64,000 nucleotides of DNA from Acidovorax sp. 106 (GTDB taxonomy: Bacteria; Pseudomonadota; Gammaproteobacteria; Burkholderiales; Burkholderiaceae_C), in the NCBI RefSeq assembly GCF_003663825.1, contig NZ_RCCC01000001.1:4100501-4164500 (forward strand), in the 5' to 3' direction. The position numbers and the translations under genes are program-made. Positions within the stretch are counted from its first letter, which is position 1. The number at the start of each line of letters is the position of its first letter. Shown here piece after piece: positions 27,051 to 39,028 of this stretch. The notes under the pieces were generated by a model that worked only from the letters and a program-made list of their open reading frames with translations, had not been told where the DNA came from and made no database searches.

Positions 27051-27769
27051 AAAAGACCATTGCATCATCGGTATGGAGCATGGCGGCGTGCGTCGCTGTG
27101 TTGTCGGCAGGCCAGGCGGCAGCCCAGCCTCGTGACGCAGACCTTTCCCCGCATGAGGCGCTGCGCGCAGCATCTGCTCAGCGGGCGGCACAGCGTTCGG
27201 GTATCGAGCAAGAGCGCAAGCAGAATCTGGCACAGCGCAAGCAGACGGAGGTGAAGTGCTACCGCCTGTTTGCCGTGGAGGATTGCTTGCGCGATGCCCG
27301 CAACGAGTGGCGGCAGGTGGAAACGCGGCTGCGTGCCCAAGAGGTGCAAATCAACGATGCCGAGCGCAAAGAAAAGGCCCAGGAGCGCCTGCGCCAGATT
27401 GAAGAAAAGCAGTCTTCTGCGGCCGATGCTGCGGGGCCTGCGGGGGGAGCGTCTGCAGCTTCAGCCACTGTGCGCAACGCACCCCAGGGGGGGAAGCCTG
27501 CGGCCCGAGAGAAGTCTCCCGGAACGGTCGTGCTGCGCGACCGTGAGGCCCAGGAAAGGGCCAGCCAGCAGCGGGCTCGCCAGTCTTCGCAGGCCGCTGA
27601 ACAATCAGCCCGTGAAAAAGAAAGCGCCGAGCGCGCAGCCAAGGCCCGCCAACGACAGTTGGATGCGGAAAAAGCCTCCGAGGCGCGTCGGGCCCGGCGA
27701 GACAAAGAGCAGGCCCAATCCGCAGCGGATGGGCATAAGCCCGCAGCACCGTTGCCCACGCCACAGTGA
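27047..27769 (+). CDS. Secreted charged coiled-coil protein coupled to zapE
   Basis: 240 residues. A signal peptide (about 1-26, ending AAAQP) is followed by a long helical region rich in Glu, Arg, Gln and Ala, with a Cys pair at about residues 71 and 80 (CYRLFAVEDC). The last third is Ala/Arg/Lys/Glu repeats of coiled-coil type and a Pro-rich end. The ATG overlaps the zapE stop (ATGA). I do not recognise a named family. It may be a periplasmic structural or envelope protein. Confidence 0.75.
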   Translation: MKKTIASSVWSMAACVAVLSAGQAAAQPRDADLSPHEALRAASAQRAAQRSGIEQERKQNLAQRKQTEVKCYRLFAVEDCLRDARNEWRQVETRLRAQEVQINDAERKEKAQERLRQIEEKQSSAADAAGPAGGASAASATVRNAPQGGKPAAREKSPGTVVLRDREAQERASQQRARQSSQAAEQSAREKESAERAAKARQRQLDAEKASEARRARRDKEQAQSAADGHKPAAPLPTPQ

Positions 27770-27834
27770 TGGTGAGCCATTGGGTGGGGCCGCATGACAG
27801 GTGGCCCTGGCTGATGGCCCTGCCTTGGCCCATG

Positions 27835-27873
27835 CAAAGCAAAACGGCCCGCCAGAGAGCTGGCCGGGCCGTT
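27835..27873 (-). terminator. Terminator of the PP2C phosphatase gene
   Basis: AACGGCCCG-CCAG and CTGG-CCGGGCCGTT form a 13-bp stem with one bulge around an AGAG loop (27843-27873). On the minus strand it is followed by TTTTGCTTTG. Confidence 0.75.
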
Positions 27874-27899
27874 GGGTCGCTGTGTCGGTTGGGGTGGAA

Positions 27900-28697
27900 T
27901 CAGGGTGTTGTGCTGACCAGCCTGGCGTGCTTTTTCTCTTCAGCCAAGGCTTCGATCTTGACAATTACCAGCGACAGGTTGTCGCCGCCCCCACGGGCAC
28001 GTGAGCGGGCTTTTTCAATCAAGAACTCCGTGGCTTCACGCGGCGACAAGGATTCAACCACCGAGGCCAACTCGGTGGGCGAGAAGTAGTGCCAGACCCC
28101 GTCGCTGCATGCCAGCAGGACATCGCCAGGGCGCAGTTGCGAAATCATGTGGGGTGTTGCGGGCGGATCGCTCTCGGTGCCCAGGCAACCCACCAGGATG
28201 TTGGAGTGAGGGTGGTTGTTGGCCTCGGCCTCGGTCAGCTCGCCCCTGTCTACCAGGGCCTGCACATAAGAGTGATCGCTGCTGCGGTGGATGAGCCGTC
28301 CGCCTTGGAAGTGGTAGATGCGCGAATCGCCTGCGTGCACCCAATGGCAGTCGCCACGGGGGTTGATGAGGAAGGCGGCGATGGTGCTGTGAGGCTCTTG
28401 CTCGGCTGAAATGGCCGTTAGCCGGATGACGATGTGGGCCTCTTCCACCATGGCTTTGAGCATGGCAGCAGGGTCGTCTGTCTCGGGGGAATAGCGCTCA
28501 AACAACTGGCGGGCCGTCATCATGACTTGGTCGGAGGCTTTGCGGCCCCCGCTGCGCCCGCCCATGCCATCGGCCACCACGCCCAAAACACAGCCGTTGT
28601 GCCGGTTGTGCGAAATCAAGGCCACTTGGTCTTGCTGGTATTCCCGGTCACCTTTGTGGATGCCGGTGGATGCGATGAGACGGAACGCTTTGGTCAT
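27900..28697 (-). CDS. PP2C-type serine/threonine protein phosphatase
   Basis: 265 residues. PP2C metal motifs are in order: REYQQD, VADGMGGRSGG, HAGDSRIY, CSDGVW and GGGDNLSLVIV, giving the Asp set that binds two Mn or Mg ions. Such phosphatases reverse Ser/Thr kinase signalling. A Ser/Thr kinase gene is encoded 20 kb away at 48574, but a link is only a guess. The start at 28697 has no clear ribosome site; CACAAT lies exactly 7 bases before it, so the mRNA may be leaderless. An upstream in-frame ATG at 28736 is possible. Confidence 0.9.
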   Translation of the reverse strand: MTKAFRLIASTGIHKGDREYQQDQVALISHNRHNGCVLGVVADGMGGRSGGRKASDQVMMTARQLFERYSPETDDPAAMLKAMVEEAHIVIRLTAISAEQEPHSTIAAFLINPRGDCHWVHAGDSRIYHFQGGRLIHRSSDHSYVQALVDRGELTEAEANNHPHSNILVGCLGTESDPPATPHMISQLRPGDVLLACSDGVWHYFSPTELASVVESLSPREATEFLIEKARSRARGGGDNLSLVIVKIEALAEEKKHARLVSTTP

Positions 28698-28957
28698 GCT
28701 GGGGATTGTGGTGCGTGGTAGAACGCTGCCGGTCATTATGAAGCGCTGAGCCGCGTATTATCCGCCTGCCTGTGGCGTTTTTGCCATGGCGGTGCTGCCG
28801 CACAGCTTTGCCCACTGTTTGAGATGCCTTGCGTTGTGGCGCCAGGCGGCGCAGGCTGGGGTATAGAGATTTTTCGCTCCGCTTGCGTGGCCGCTGCATT
28901 GGGCATCATTCGAGTGCCCCAGTGTCTTCGGCCTTTCCACTTTCTTTTCGTTGAGCT

Positions 28958-31054
28958 ATGCCACAGGACTCCGCTGCGCCCTTGTCTTCCCCTTCGGTTT
29001 TGGGTGCGGTGGTGGAGTCCATATTCGTGGGCGATGGCCTGCTGGCCCGCTCGGACCCTTTGTATCGGCCGCGCGCGGGGCAGGTTCAGATGGCGCTGGC
29101 GGTGTCTGGCGCCATTGAGTCAGGTGGTGCCTTGGTGGTCGAGGCCGGGACGGGCGTCGGCAAAACCTATGCGTATTTGGTACCCGTGTTGCTCAGTGGG
29201 GAGCGGGCTTTGGTCTCCACGGCCACCAAGGCTTTGCAGGACCAGCTTTGTTCGCGCGACATCCCTAGATTGCTGGAGATTTTGGGAATTCCAGCGCGCA
29301 TTGCGTTGCTCAAAGGGCGAAGCAGCTACCTGTGCCTGCATCGCATGGCGCTGGCGCGCCATGACATGGCTGTGCAAGGTGCGCAAATGTTGCGCGTGCT
29401 GGCGAAGATCGAAGACTGGTCGCGCAGCACCCGCTCGGGTGATCTGTCTGAACTCACGGGCCTGGACGAGCGCTCGCCAGTGATCCCTCTGGTCACCTCC
29501 ACCCGCGATAACTGCCAGGGCTCACAGTGCCCCAGCGCCAAAGAGTGCCATGTGAATCTGGCCCGTCGCGAAGCCATGGCGGCTGACGTGGTGGTGGTCA
29601 ATCACCACCTGTTCTTTGCCGATGTGGCCGTACGAGAGTCGGGCGTCGCCGAGTTGCTGCCCTCGGTGCGCGTGGTTATTTTTGACGAAGCACACCAGCT
29701 GAGCGACACTGGGGTGCAGTTTTTGGGGATGCAGCTGACATCTGGGCAAATCCAGGAGTTTGCGCGTGATGTTCTGGCTGCGGGGTTGCAGCATGCGAGG
29801 GGCTTCGCTGATTGGCTGGGCCTTCACGCCGCGCTGGAAGAGGCCGCGCGCCGATGGAGCGCAGTCGCCGGGGCGGACGGGACGATGCCATCCAGGCGCG
29901 GCTGGTGGCATGGTGCGCCAGAGGGGCTGGATCTGCCACGCTGGCAAGCGGCCATGGCTGGGCTGGAGCAGGTATGCGCACAGGCGCAGAACGCTGTTGA
30001 GGCCTTCAGTGAGGTGGCGCCAGACATGGCCCGGCTGGCCGAACGGGGGGCGGCGCTGCTGTTGCGGTTGTCCAGGTTTCAGGGGCTTTGCCCGGAGGGC
30101 TATGTGCGCTGGCTGGAGGCGGGAGGCGGCTTGCGCTTGGTGGAGTCGCCGCTGGACATTGCAGAAGCCATGCGCACCCGTTTGCTGGCCACTGCGCAAG
30201 AAGCGGTGGATGACGATGGGTGGCCCGCGCCAGCTCGGGGTCCTTCGCGCGCCTGGGTGTTTACTTCAGCAACGCTGGGGCACGATGCGGAGTTGTCCTG
30301 GTTTGTGAAGCGCTGTGGGCTGGAGGGCGCTCGCATCTTGCGGGTGGAGAGTCCGTTTGACTACAGCACCCAGGCAGGGTTTTTTGTGCCGAAGGACTTT
30401 CCTTCGCCGTCAGATCCACAGCATGGCCCGGCGGTAGCCGCCTTGGCAGCCCAGGCTGCAGCGACTCTGGGCGGACGCACCCTCGTACTCACCACCACGT
30501 TGCGAGCACTGGGCGTCATTGCCTCCACGTTGCGTGAGGAACTGGCCAAGCATGGGGCACTGCTAGAGGTGCTGGTGCAGGGCGAATGGCCCAAGCGCAG
30601 ATTGATGGAGCGTTTCCGAGCGGGAGCGGCGCATGGGCAAAAAGGCTGCATCCTGATCGCGTCCATGGGTTTTTGGGAGGGCTTTGATGTGCCTGGCGAT
30701 GCGCTGCAGTTGGTGGTCATCGACAAGCTGCCCTTTCCTCCACCGGGTGACCCTCTGGTAGAGGCACGCACCCAGCGCATTGAGGCGGCGGGTGGCCGAG
30801 CGTTTCAAACTTACGCTTTGCCCGAGGCGGCTGTGGCCCTCAAGCAGGGTGCTGGCCGATTGATCCGGCGCGAGTCGGACCACGGCATTTTGGTGGTGTG
30901 TGACCCGCGCTTATTGACCAAGGGCTATGGCAAGCGGTTGGTGGCGGTGCTGCCGCCCATGCGGCGCCTGGAAACCCCCGAATCGTTTCAAGAGGCGCTG
31001 CAGGCGCTGGCCGAGATCACCAGAACTTCCACCAAGGATCCGATTTGGTCTTGA
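28958..31054 (+). CDS. DinG/YoaA-family ATP-dependent iron-sulfur DNA helicase
   Basis: 698 residues. Walker A AGTGVGKT (63-70). Four cysteines fitting a 4Fe-4S cluster lie at 126, 186, 191 and 197, followed by DEAH (243-246). C-terminal helicase motifs include SATLGHD and QGAGRLIRRESDHG. This is the XPD-like superfamily 2 type: a 5'-to-3' helicase that unwinds damaged or forked DNA. It could be called dinG or yoaA; the order of features does not settle which. The 3' end overlaps bamD on the other strand by 38 bp. Confidence 0.92.
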   Translation: MPQDSAAPLSSPSVLGAVVESIFVGDGLLARSDPLYRPRAGQVQMALAVSGAIESGGALVVEAGTGVGKTYAYLVPVLLSGERALVSTATKALQDQLCSRDIPRLLEILGIPARIALLKGRSSYLCLHRMALARHDMAVQGAQMLRVLAKIEDWSRSTRSGDLSELTGLDERSPVIPLVTSTRDNCQGSQCPSAKECHVNLARREAMAADVVVVNHHLFFADVAVRESGVAELLPSVRVVIFDEAHQLSDTGVQFLGMQLTSGQIQEFARDVLAAGLQHARGFADWLGLHAALEEAARRWSAVAGADGTMPSRRGWWHGAPEGLDLPRWQAAMAGLEQVCAQAQNAVEAFSEVAPDMARLAERGAALLLRLSRFQGLCPEGYVRWLEAGGGLRLVESPLDIAEAMRTRLLATAQEAVDDDGWPAPARGPSRAWVFTSATLGHDAELSWFVKRCGLEGARILRVESPFDYSTQAGFFVPKDFPSPSDPQHGPAVAALAAQAAATLGGRTLVLTTTLRALGVIASTLREELAKHGALLEVLVQGEWPKRRLMERFRAGAAHGQKGCILIASMGFWEGFDVPGDALQLVVIDKLPFPPPGDPLVEARTQRIEAAGGRAFQTYALPEAAVALKQGAGRLIRRESDHGILVVCDPRLLTKGYGKRLVAVLPPMRRLETPESFQEALQALAEITRTSTKDPIWS

Positions 31055-31817
31055 AGCCACCCTCGCGCAGGTAGCTGCTTTGGGGGTAGGAGGTGGCCAT
31101 GACGCGGCGGGCGTCATCGCGCAGTTGGGTCATGCCCAGGGCATCGTAAGAGCGAACCAGGATGTACAGCGCTTCTTCCAGTGCGGGGACATCCTTGTAG
31201 TCGGCCAGTGCAACTTGTGCCCGGCTCACGGCTGCCACATAGGCTCCGCGCTCGTAGTAGTAACGTGCCACATGCACTTCGTACTGGGCCAGCGAATTGA
31301 CGATGTAGGTCATGCGCTGGCGAGAGTCCTGCGCATAGCGGGACTCGGGAAAGCGGGTGACCAGATCACTGAAAGACTCGAAGGAGTCCTTGGCCGCCTT
31401 TTGGTCGCGTTCTGAAAGGTCCTGGCGAGAGATCCAGGAGAACAGGCCCAGGTTGTCATTGAAATTGACCAAGCCTTTCAGGTACAGCGCGTAGTCCAGC
31501 GCCGGGCTGGCGGGATGTAGCTTCATGAAGCGATCCAGGGTGGCGATGGCCTGGGCTTTTTCGCCTCCCTTGAATTGGGCGTAGGCCTTGTCCAATTGCG
31601 CTTGCTGCGCCAGGGGGGTGCCAGCGGCACGGCCTTCGAGCTTCTCCAGCAGCGGCACGGCCTTGTCATAGGCGCCGCTGCTCATTTCATCTTTCGCTTC
31701 CGAGTGGATACGGTTCGGACTCCAGCCGGCGGTTTTGTCTTCCGGGGTGCTGGAGCAACCGGCCAGCACCAGGGACGCTAGCAGGACAGAGCAAAGAGGC
31801 AGTGGGGCAAGACGCAT
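31017..31817 (-). CDS. bamD: Outer membrane assembly lipoprotein BamD
   Basis: 266 residues. A lipoprotein signal peptide ends in lipobox LAGC (lipidated C21). Five TPR-like repeats follow, typical of BamD/ComL (KAYAQFKGGEKAQAIATLDRFMKLHP and later ones). It is an essential part of the Bam complex that inserts beta-barrel proteins. Its 3' end overlaps the helicase gene by 38 bp on the opposite strand. The often-linked rluD is not next to it here. Confidence 0.95.
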   Translation of the reverse strand: MRLAPLPLCSVLLASLVLAGCSSTPEDKTAGWSPNRIHSEAKDEMSSGAYDKAVPLLEKLEGRAAGTPLAQQAQLDKAYAQFKGGEKAQAIATLDRFMKLHPASPALDYALYLKGLVNFNDNLGLFSWISRQDLSERDQKAAKDSFESFSDLVTRFPESRYAQDSRQRMTYIVNSLAQYEVHVARYYYERGAYVAAVSRAQVALADYKDVPALEEALYILVRSYDALGMTQLRDDARRVMATSYPQSSYLREGGFKTKSDPWWKFW

Positions 31818-31987
31818 CGCAAGCAGCTTTCAGGCAATTAGAAGAACCTAGTCTTCCACGAGTGGGGCGGGGTGGACTGCCAATGCAATCCTCCTACCGG
31901 TGGCCACAGATTGAAGCGGCATTGTAATGGCCTCATTTGCCCCCTCAAATTCCTCGGCGCTAGCGAATGGAAGCTTGGGCGCCTTTC

Positions 31988-31993
31988 TACAAT
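31988..31993 (+). promoter_or_regulatory. Candidate -10 box of dnaE
   Basis: TACAAT followed by exactly 7 bases and the dnaE ATG at 32001. If used, transcription starts at the ATG. A clear -35 is not seen. Confidence 0.4.
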
Positions 31994-32000
31994 GGAGGGC

Positions 32001-35000
32001 ATGTACGTTCACTTGCGCCTGCACACAGAGTTCTCCGTCGTTGACGGTACCACCCGCATCGATGAGGTCGTCAAGGCCGCTGCGGCAGACGGGCAGCCAG
32101 CCCTTGCCATCACCGATCTCAACAATTTTTTCGGCGCCATCAAGTTTTACAAGGAAGGGCGCGGCAAGGGCGTCAAGCCGGTGCTTGGCGCCGAGATTTA
32201 TCTGGAGGGTGAGTCGGGCGCGGACCCCACGCGGTTGCTGCTGCTGGTGCAAAACAAGCAGGGTTACCTGAATCTTTCGGAATTGCTAGCGCGCGCCTGG
32301 ACCAAGAACATTGTCAAGAATCTGGCAGTGTCCACCTGGGCGTGGCTGCAGGAGTTGTCGGATGGGCTGATCGCCTTGTCTGGTGCGCAGGCTGGGCCTG
32401 TAGGCCAGGCTTTGCTCAAGGGCGACGAGGCGGGCGCTGCCGACCTGGCGTTGAGGCTGGCGGGCATTTTCACCCATCGGTTTTACATGGAGTTGCAGCG
32501 CGCAGGCCGTGTGGACGATGAAAGCCATGTGGTGGCTGCTGTGCAATTGGCCGCTCGGCTGAACTTGCCTGTCGTTGCCACGCACCCCGTTCAGTTTTTG
32601 ACTGCCGAGGACTACGAGGCCCATGAAGCCCGGGTGTGTATCGCTGGCGGGGAAATTCTGGCCAATCCGAAACGGGTGCGGCGTTTTACGCGCGAGCAGT
32701 ATTTCAAGTCCGCTGAGCAGATGCAGGCGTTGTTCGCAGATGTGCCCTCGGCGCTCGCCAACACCGCAGAAATCGCCAAGCGGTGCAGCCTTACCCTGGT
32801 GCTGGGCAAACCGCAGTTGCCAGCGTTTCCCACGCCTAACGGCATGCCTGCTGAAGAGTACTTCCGCTTTGCATCGTTCGAGGGGCTGGAGGAGCGTCTG
32901 AAGCACCTGTTCCCTGACGAAGCCAAGCGAGACAAGGAGCGCCCGCGCTACGTGGAGCGACTGGAGTTTGAGTTGGGCACCATCCTCAAGATGGGGTTCC
33001 CAGGCTACTTCCTCATCGTGGGGGACTTCATTCAGTGGGCCAAGGCCAACGGCTGCCCCGTGGGGCCGGGCCGGGGGTCGGGTGCGGGCTCGCTGGTGGC
33101 CTATGCGCTCAAGATCACCGATCTGGATCCGCTGGAATACAACCTTCTGTTTGAGCGCTTCCTGAATCCCGAGCGGGTATCGATGCCCGACTTCGATATT
33201 GACTTTTGCCAGGGCAACCGAGACCGGGTGATCGATTACGTGAAGGAAAAGTACGGCAAGAATGCCGTGAGCCAGATTGCAACGTTCGGCACCATGGCCG
33301 CCAAGGCCGCGATCCGCGATGTGGGCCGGGTGATGGACATGAGCTACACCTTCTGCGATGGCATCTCCAAGCTGGTGCCCGGTAAGCCTGGCATGTCCTA
33401 CACCTTGCAGTACCCGCCCGAGGTGAAGAAAGAGGGCGACAAAAACAACTACGCGCTGGAGCTGGAGCCCATGCTCTACGAGCGTGTGCGCAAGGAAGAA
33501 GACGTCAAAACCGTCATCGAGATGGCGCAAAAACTCGAAGGCATGACGCGCAACATCGGCATGCACGCCGGGGGTGTTTTGATCGCGCCGGGCAAGCTCA
33601 CTGACTTTTGCCCGCTGTACCAGCAGCCCGGCAGCGAGTCGGCAGTGAGCCAGTACGACAAGGACGATGTGGAGGCCATTGGCCTCGTGAAGTTCGACTT
33701 TTTGGGCCTGGCGACGCTCACCATCCTGGAGATTGCGCGCGAGTTCATCATGAAGCGCCACAAGGGTCAGGAGGGCTTTGCCTACGAGAACATTCCGCTC
33801 GACGACGGCCCCACCTACCGGCTGTTTTCCGAAGGCAAGACCGAGGCCGTGTTCCAGTTTGAAAGCCGGGGCATGCAGGGCATGCTCAAAGAAGCCCGCC
33901 CGAGCCGTCTGGAGGACTTGATTGCGCTCAATGCGCTGTATCGCCCGGGCCCCATGGACCTGATCCCCACCTTCGTGAACCGCAAGCACGGCAAGGAGCC
34001 GGTGGAGTACCCCCACCCGTTGGTCGAGCCGGTGCTGGCCGAAACCTACGGGATCATGGTGTACCAGGAGCAGGTGATGCAGACCGCCCAGGTATTGGGT
34101 GGCTACAGCCTGGGCGGCGCCGACATGCTGCGCCGCGCTATGGGCAAGAAGAAGGCCGAGGAAATGGCCGAGCACCGGGAGATCTTTCGCAAGGGGGCTG
34201 CGGAAAAGAACATCAGCCAGGACAAGGCGGACGAAGTGTTCGACTTGATGGAGAAGTTTGCGGGCTACGGCTTCAACAAGTCGCACGCTGCCGCTTATTC
34301 GCTGTTGGCGTATCACACTGGCTGGCTCAAGGTGCACTACACCGCTGAGTTTTTCTGCGCCAACATGACCGTTGAAATGGACGACACCGACAAGCTCAAG
34401 GTGTTGTACGAAGACGCTTGCAAGAATTTTGGGTTGAGCTTTGAGCCGCCTGATGTCAATCGCGGTTTCTACCGTTTCGAGCCAGTGACCGACAAGGTCA
34501 TTCGTTACGGGCTGGGTGCCATCAAGGGCACGGGTCAACAAGCCATCGAAGCGATGGTGGCCGCGCGCGAAGGGCGCGGAGAGGGGCCACAGGGCAGCAC
34601 CAAGGGGCCTTTCAAGAGCTTGTTCGATTTTTGTGTGCGGGTAGACAAAGGTCGGCTGAACAAACGAACGCTCGAGGCGCTGATCAAGGCTGGGGCCTTT
34701 GATTCGATGAACATGAATCGGGCCTCTCTGGTGGCGTCGATTGACCGAGCCTTTGACTTTGCAGCGGCCACGCTGGCCAACGTGAACCAGGGCGGTCTGT
34801 TCGACATGATGGGCGACGACGCCCACGGCTCCAGCACGCAAGAGCCCGATCTGGTGGATGCAATCCCCTGGGGTATCAAAGAGCGGCTGACCCAGGAAAA
34901 AACAGCGGTGGGTTTCTATCTCTCAGGCCACCTGTTCGATGAGGTGGCGGGGGAGGTGCGCAAGTTCGTTCGCACCCAGATCGATGAATTGCTGGACAGC

Positions 35001-35537
35001 CGTGAGCCACAAGTCTTGGCAGGCATCATCAGTGACTTCCGGGTCATCAATGGCCAGCGAGGCAAGCTGGGCCTGTTCAAGCTGGACGATAAGTCGGGAA
35101 TGATCGAAGCCTCGGCAGACGAGGCACTGCTCAATACCTACCGCAATCAACTCAAGGAAGACGAGTTCGTGGTGATGATGGGGCGCCTGCAGATGGACCA
35201 CTTTAGCGGCGGGTTGCGCGTGAAGGTGCAGCAGGTGTGGGATCTGGCTGGCGCACGGTGCCGGTTTGGCAAATACCTGCACATTGCAATGGGTGACGCC
35301 CAGCCGGATGTGCGTCGCCTGGTGTCAGAGTTTCCGCCTCACAAGGAGGAAACTGAGTCGGGCGACATCTTGCATGGGCTGCGAGTTCGCATGGGCGTAC
35401 GTTGCCAGTCTTATGCCGGAGGGGCCGTTGCCGAGCTGCAGCTGGGCGAGGGCAGCCGGTTTTTCCCCACCGATGCTGCGCTGGCCGCCTGGAGCGCGCA
35501 GGCTGGCAGTGGCACCACCACGGTGGTGTACGAATAG
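32001..35537 (+). CDS. dnaE: DNA polymerase III alpha subunit
   Basis: 1178 residues, the usual length of DnaE. The N-terminal PHP domain starts YVHLRLHTEFSVVDG. The polymerase core has GPGRGSGAGSLVAYAL and the catalytic aspartates in PDFDIDFC. The tandem HhH, OB-fold and C-terminal region follow. It is the replicative polymerase. An in-frame ATG lies at 31992, but 32001 matches the family N-terminus and fits a leaderless start after TACAAT; GGAGGG lies only one base before 32001. Confidence 0.97.
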   Translation: MYVHLRLHTEFSVVDGTTRIDEVVKAAAADGQPALAITDLNNFFGAIKFYKEGRGKGVKPVLGAEIYLEGESGADPTRLLLLVQNKQGYLNLSELLARAWTKNIVKNLAVSTWAWLQELSDGLIALSGAQAGPVGQALLKGDEAGAADLALRLAGIFTHRFYMELQRAGRVDDESHVVAAVQLAARLNLPVVATHPVQFLTAEDYEAHEARVCIAGGEILANPKRVRRFTREQYFKSAEQMQALFADVPSALANTAEIAKRCSLTLVLGKPQLPAFPTPNGMPAEEYFRFASFEGLEERLKHLFPDEAKRDKERPRYVERLEFELGTILKMGFPGYFLIVGDFIQWAKANGCPVGPGRGSGAGSLVAYALKITDLDPLEYNLLFERFLNPERVSMPDFDIDFCQGNRDRVIDYVKEKYGKNAVSQIATFGTMAAKAAIRDVGRVMDMSYTFCDGISKLVPGKPGMSYTLQYPPEVKKEGDKNNYALELEPMLYERVRKEEDVKTVIEMAQKLEGMTRNIGMHAGGVLIAPGKLTDFCPLYQQPGSESAVSQYDKDDVEAIGLVKFDFLGLATLTILEIAREFIMKRHKGQEGFAYENIPLDDGPTYRLFSEGKTEAVFQFESRGMQGMLKEARPSRLEDLIALNALYRPGPMDLIPTFVNRKHGKEPVEYPHPLVEPVLAETYGIMVYQEQVMQTAQVLGGYSLGGADMLRRAMGKKKAEEMAEHREIFRKGAAEKNISQDKADEVFDLMEKFAGYGFNKSHAAAYSLLAYHTGWLKVHYTAEFFCANMTVEMDDTDKLKVLYEDACKNFGLSFEPPDVNRGFYRFEPVTDKVIRYGLGAIKGTGQQAIEAMVAAREGRGEGPQGSTKGPFKSLFDFCVRVDKGRLNKRTLEALIKAGAFDSMNMNRASLVASIDRAFDFAAATLANVNQGGLFDMMGDDAHGSSTQEPDLVDAIPWGIKERLTQEKTAVGFYLSGHLFDEVAGEVRKFVRTQIDELLDSREPQVLAGIISDFRVINGQRGKLGLFKLDDKSGMIEASADEALLNTYRNQLKEDEFVVMMGRLQMDHFSGGLRVKVQQVWDLAGARCRFGKYLHIAMGDAQPDVRRLVSEFPPHKEETESGDILHGLRVRMGVRCQSYAGGAVAELQLGEGSRFFPTDAALAAWSAQAGSGTTTVVYE

Positions 35538-35687
35538 CCGTGATTGGCGCGTTGATTCACCGTGAGGTGATCGTTTTGGAAAGGACGGCGGCGCGCTGGA
35601 CGGGCCGCCACGATATTTGCAGCCGGGCCTTGAAAAATAGACGCCAATCATTAGATTTCTTAGGCGACAACCGGGCTTCGGGATCGC

Positions 35688-35693
35688 TAGAAT
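35688..35693 (+). promoter_or_regulatory. Candidate -10 box of clpS
   Basis: TAGAAT, 7 bases, then ATG at 35701, the same geometry as at dnaE. The in-frame ATG at 35692 overlaps this hexamer. Confidence 0.35.
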
Positions 35694-35700
35694 GAATTTC

Positions 35701-36060
35701 ATGGCAACAAAACCACCCTCTCCCCCCACCGCGCCGCCTGTTTCTCGGCCAGCGCGGGATGATGGCGGTTCGGTCGTGCTTGAGCGGCGCACCCAAAAGA
35801 CCCAGCCCCCCCAGATGTACCAGGTGGTCATGCTCAATGATGACTACACCCCCATGGAGTTTGTCATTGTGGTGCTGCAGGAGTTTTTCAGTAAAGACCG
35901 TGAGCAGGCCACCCAAATCATGCTCAAGATCCACCTCGATGGCAAAGGCGTTTGCGGCGTTTATTCGCGCGACGTGGCTGCCACCAAGGTGGAGCAGGTG
36001 CTGGATGCCGCCGCAAAAGCGGGCCACCCCCTGCAATGTGTCAGTGAGCCTGTTGAATAA
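35701..36060 (+). CDS. clpS: ClpS adaptor of the ClpAP protease
   Basis: 119 residues. A Pro-rich flexible N-terminus is followed by the ClpS core [20 protein letters not shown], which binds N-degron residues, and later motifs GKGVCGVY and A..V. ClpS delivers N-end-rule substrates to ClpA. The start is set at 35701 because family members begin MATK and the upstream ATG (35692) lies in the probable -10 box. clpA follows at 59 bp, so the pair is an operon. Confidence 0.95.
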   Translation: MATKPPSPPTAPPVSRPARDDGGSVVLERRTQKTQPPQMYQVVMLNDDYTPMEFVIVVLQEFFSKDREQATQIMLKIHLDGKGVCGVYSRDVAATKVEQVLDAAAKAGHPLQCVSEPVE

Positions 36061-36119
36061 CAGGTCTTTGACCCTGAACTAAAGTTATTCCTACCCCGCA
36101 AGCACAAAGGAGTTCTCAA

Positions 36120-38465
<2,346 letters not shown>

Positions 38466-38513
38466 TCTGGTAGACGCTGGTGCCTGACGGGCATCTGTGT
38501 CCTGCTCCTCCAC

Positions 38514-38542
38514 AAGCCGACCCGATGGGTCGGCTTTTTTTT
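38514..38542 (+). terminator. clpSA terminator
   Basis: AAGCCGACCC (38514-38523) and GGGTCGGCTT (38527-38536) form a perfect stem with a GAT turn, followed by eight Ts. Confidence 0.92.
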
Positions 38543-39028
38543 GTCTCGCTACAGCTCGCACAGCGCAACCCGTTGTGCAGTGGATGGATGCATTCCGATC
38601 TGCATGGCTGTTCGATGGTTCGGATGTTGGTGCGTTTTGTTGTTCGGTTTTCCGAATGTTTGTGGGCGGTCGCCATGCGCTTTGTCTTTGCAAATCAATG
38701 ACTTGGATCGGCTGCAGGCATTGGCACATTGCATGCAAAGGCTAGGGCAGGCTGCGCGAGACGTGGCCAGTTACCCATCGGAGACAAGCCATGCAACATG
38801 CCACCCACGGTGGTCCCATCCGTCTGATCGGGGAGGTCCTTCCATCCCCTGGGGCGCGCGATTGCCTTCATGGGCTGACGGGGTCTCGCCACAGCTTGCG
38901 CTGTGGTGCGTGTGTGCCGTTCGCGCTATTTGCAATGCAGTCATAGCCCATTCCTTGAGTGCGGCGATTTCTGAACCAGGAAACGCCGTCTCGCGGGGCT
39001 TTTCCTTTTTCAATCCATAGAAGATCGC
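38543..39028 (+). other. Long regulatory region upstream of the symporter gene
   Basis: Nearly 490 bp without a convincing gene. It holds inverted repeats GCGCAAC-CC-GTTGTGC (38563-38578, one mismatch) and TTCGG-TTTT-CCGAA (38643-38656) and, downstream of these, a sigma54-type promoter at 38722. This order, activator sites then promoter, fits NtrC-family control. About 290 bp of untranslated sequence would separate promoter and gene; I see no clear structure in that part. Confidence 0.5.
38722..38737 (+). promoter_or_regulatory. Candidate sigma54 promoter
   Basis: TGGCAC-N5-ATGCA keeps the invariant GG and GC exactly 10 bp apart; consensus is TGGCAC-N5-TTGCA. The GAFTGA-type activator encoded at 42416 would be the natural partner. 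Confidence 0.5.

Noticed and set aside
32286..34841. 851-codon open frame antisense to dnaE
   Set aside because: Same shadow effect of GC-rich third positions; no domain, signal or ribosome site.
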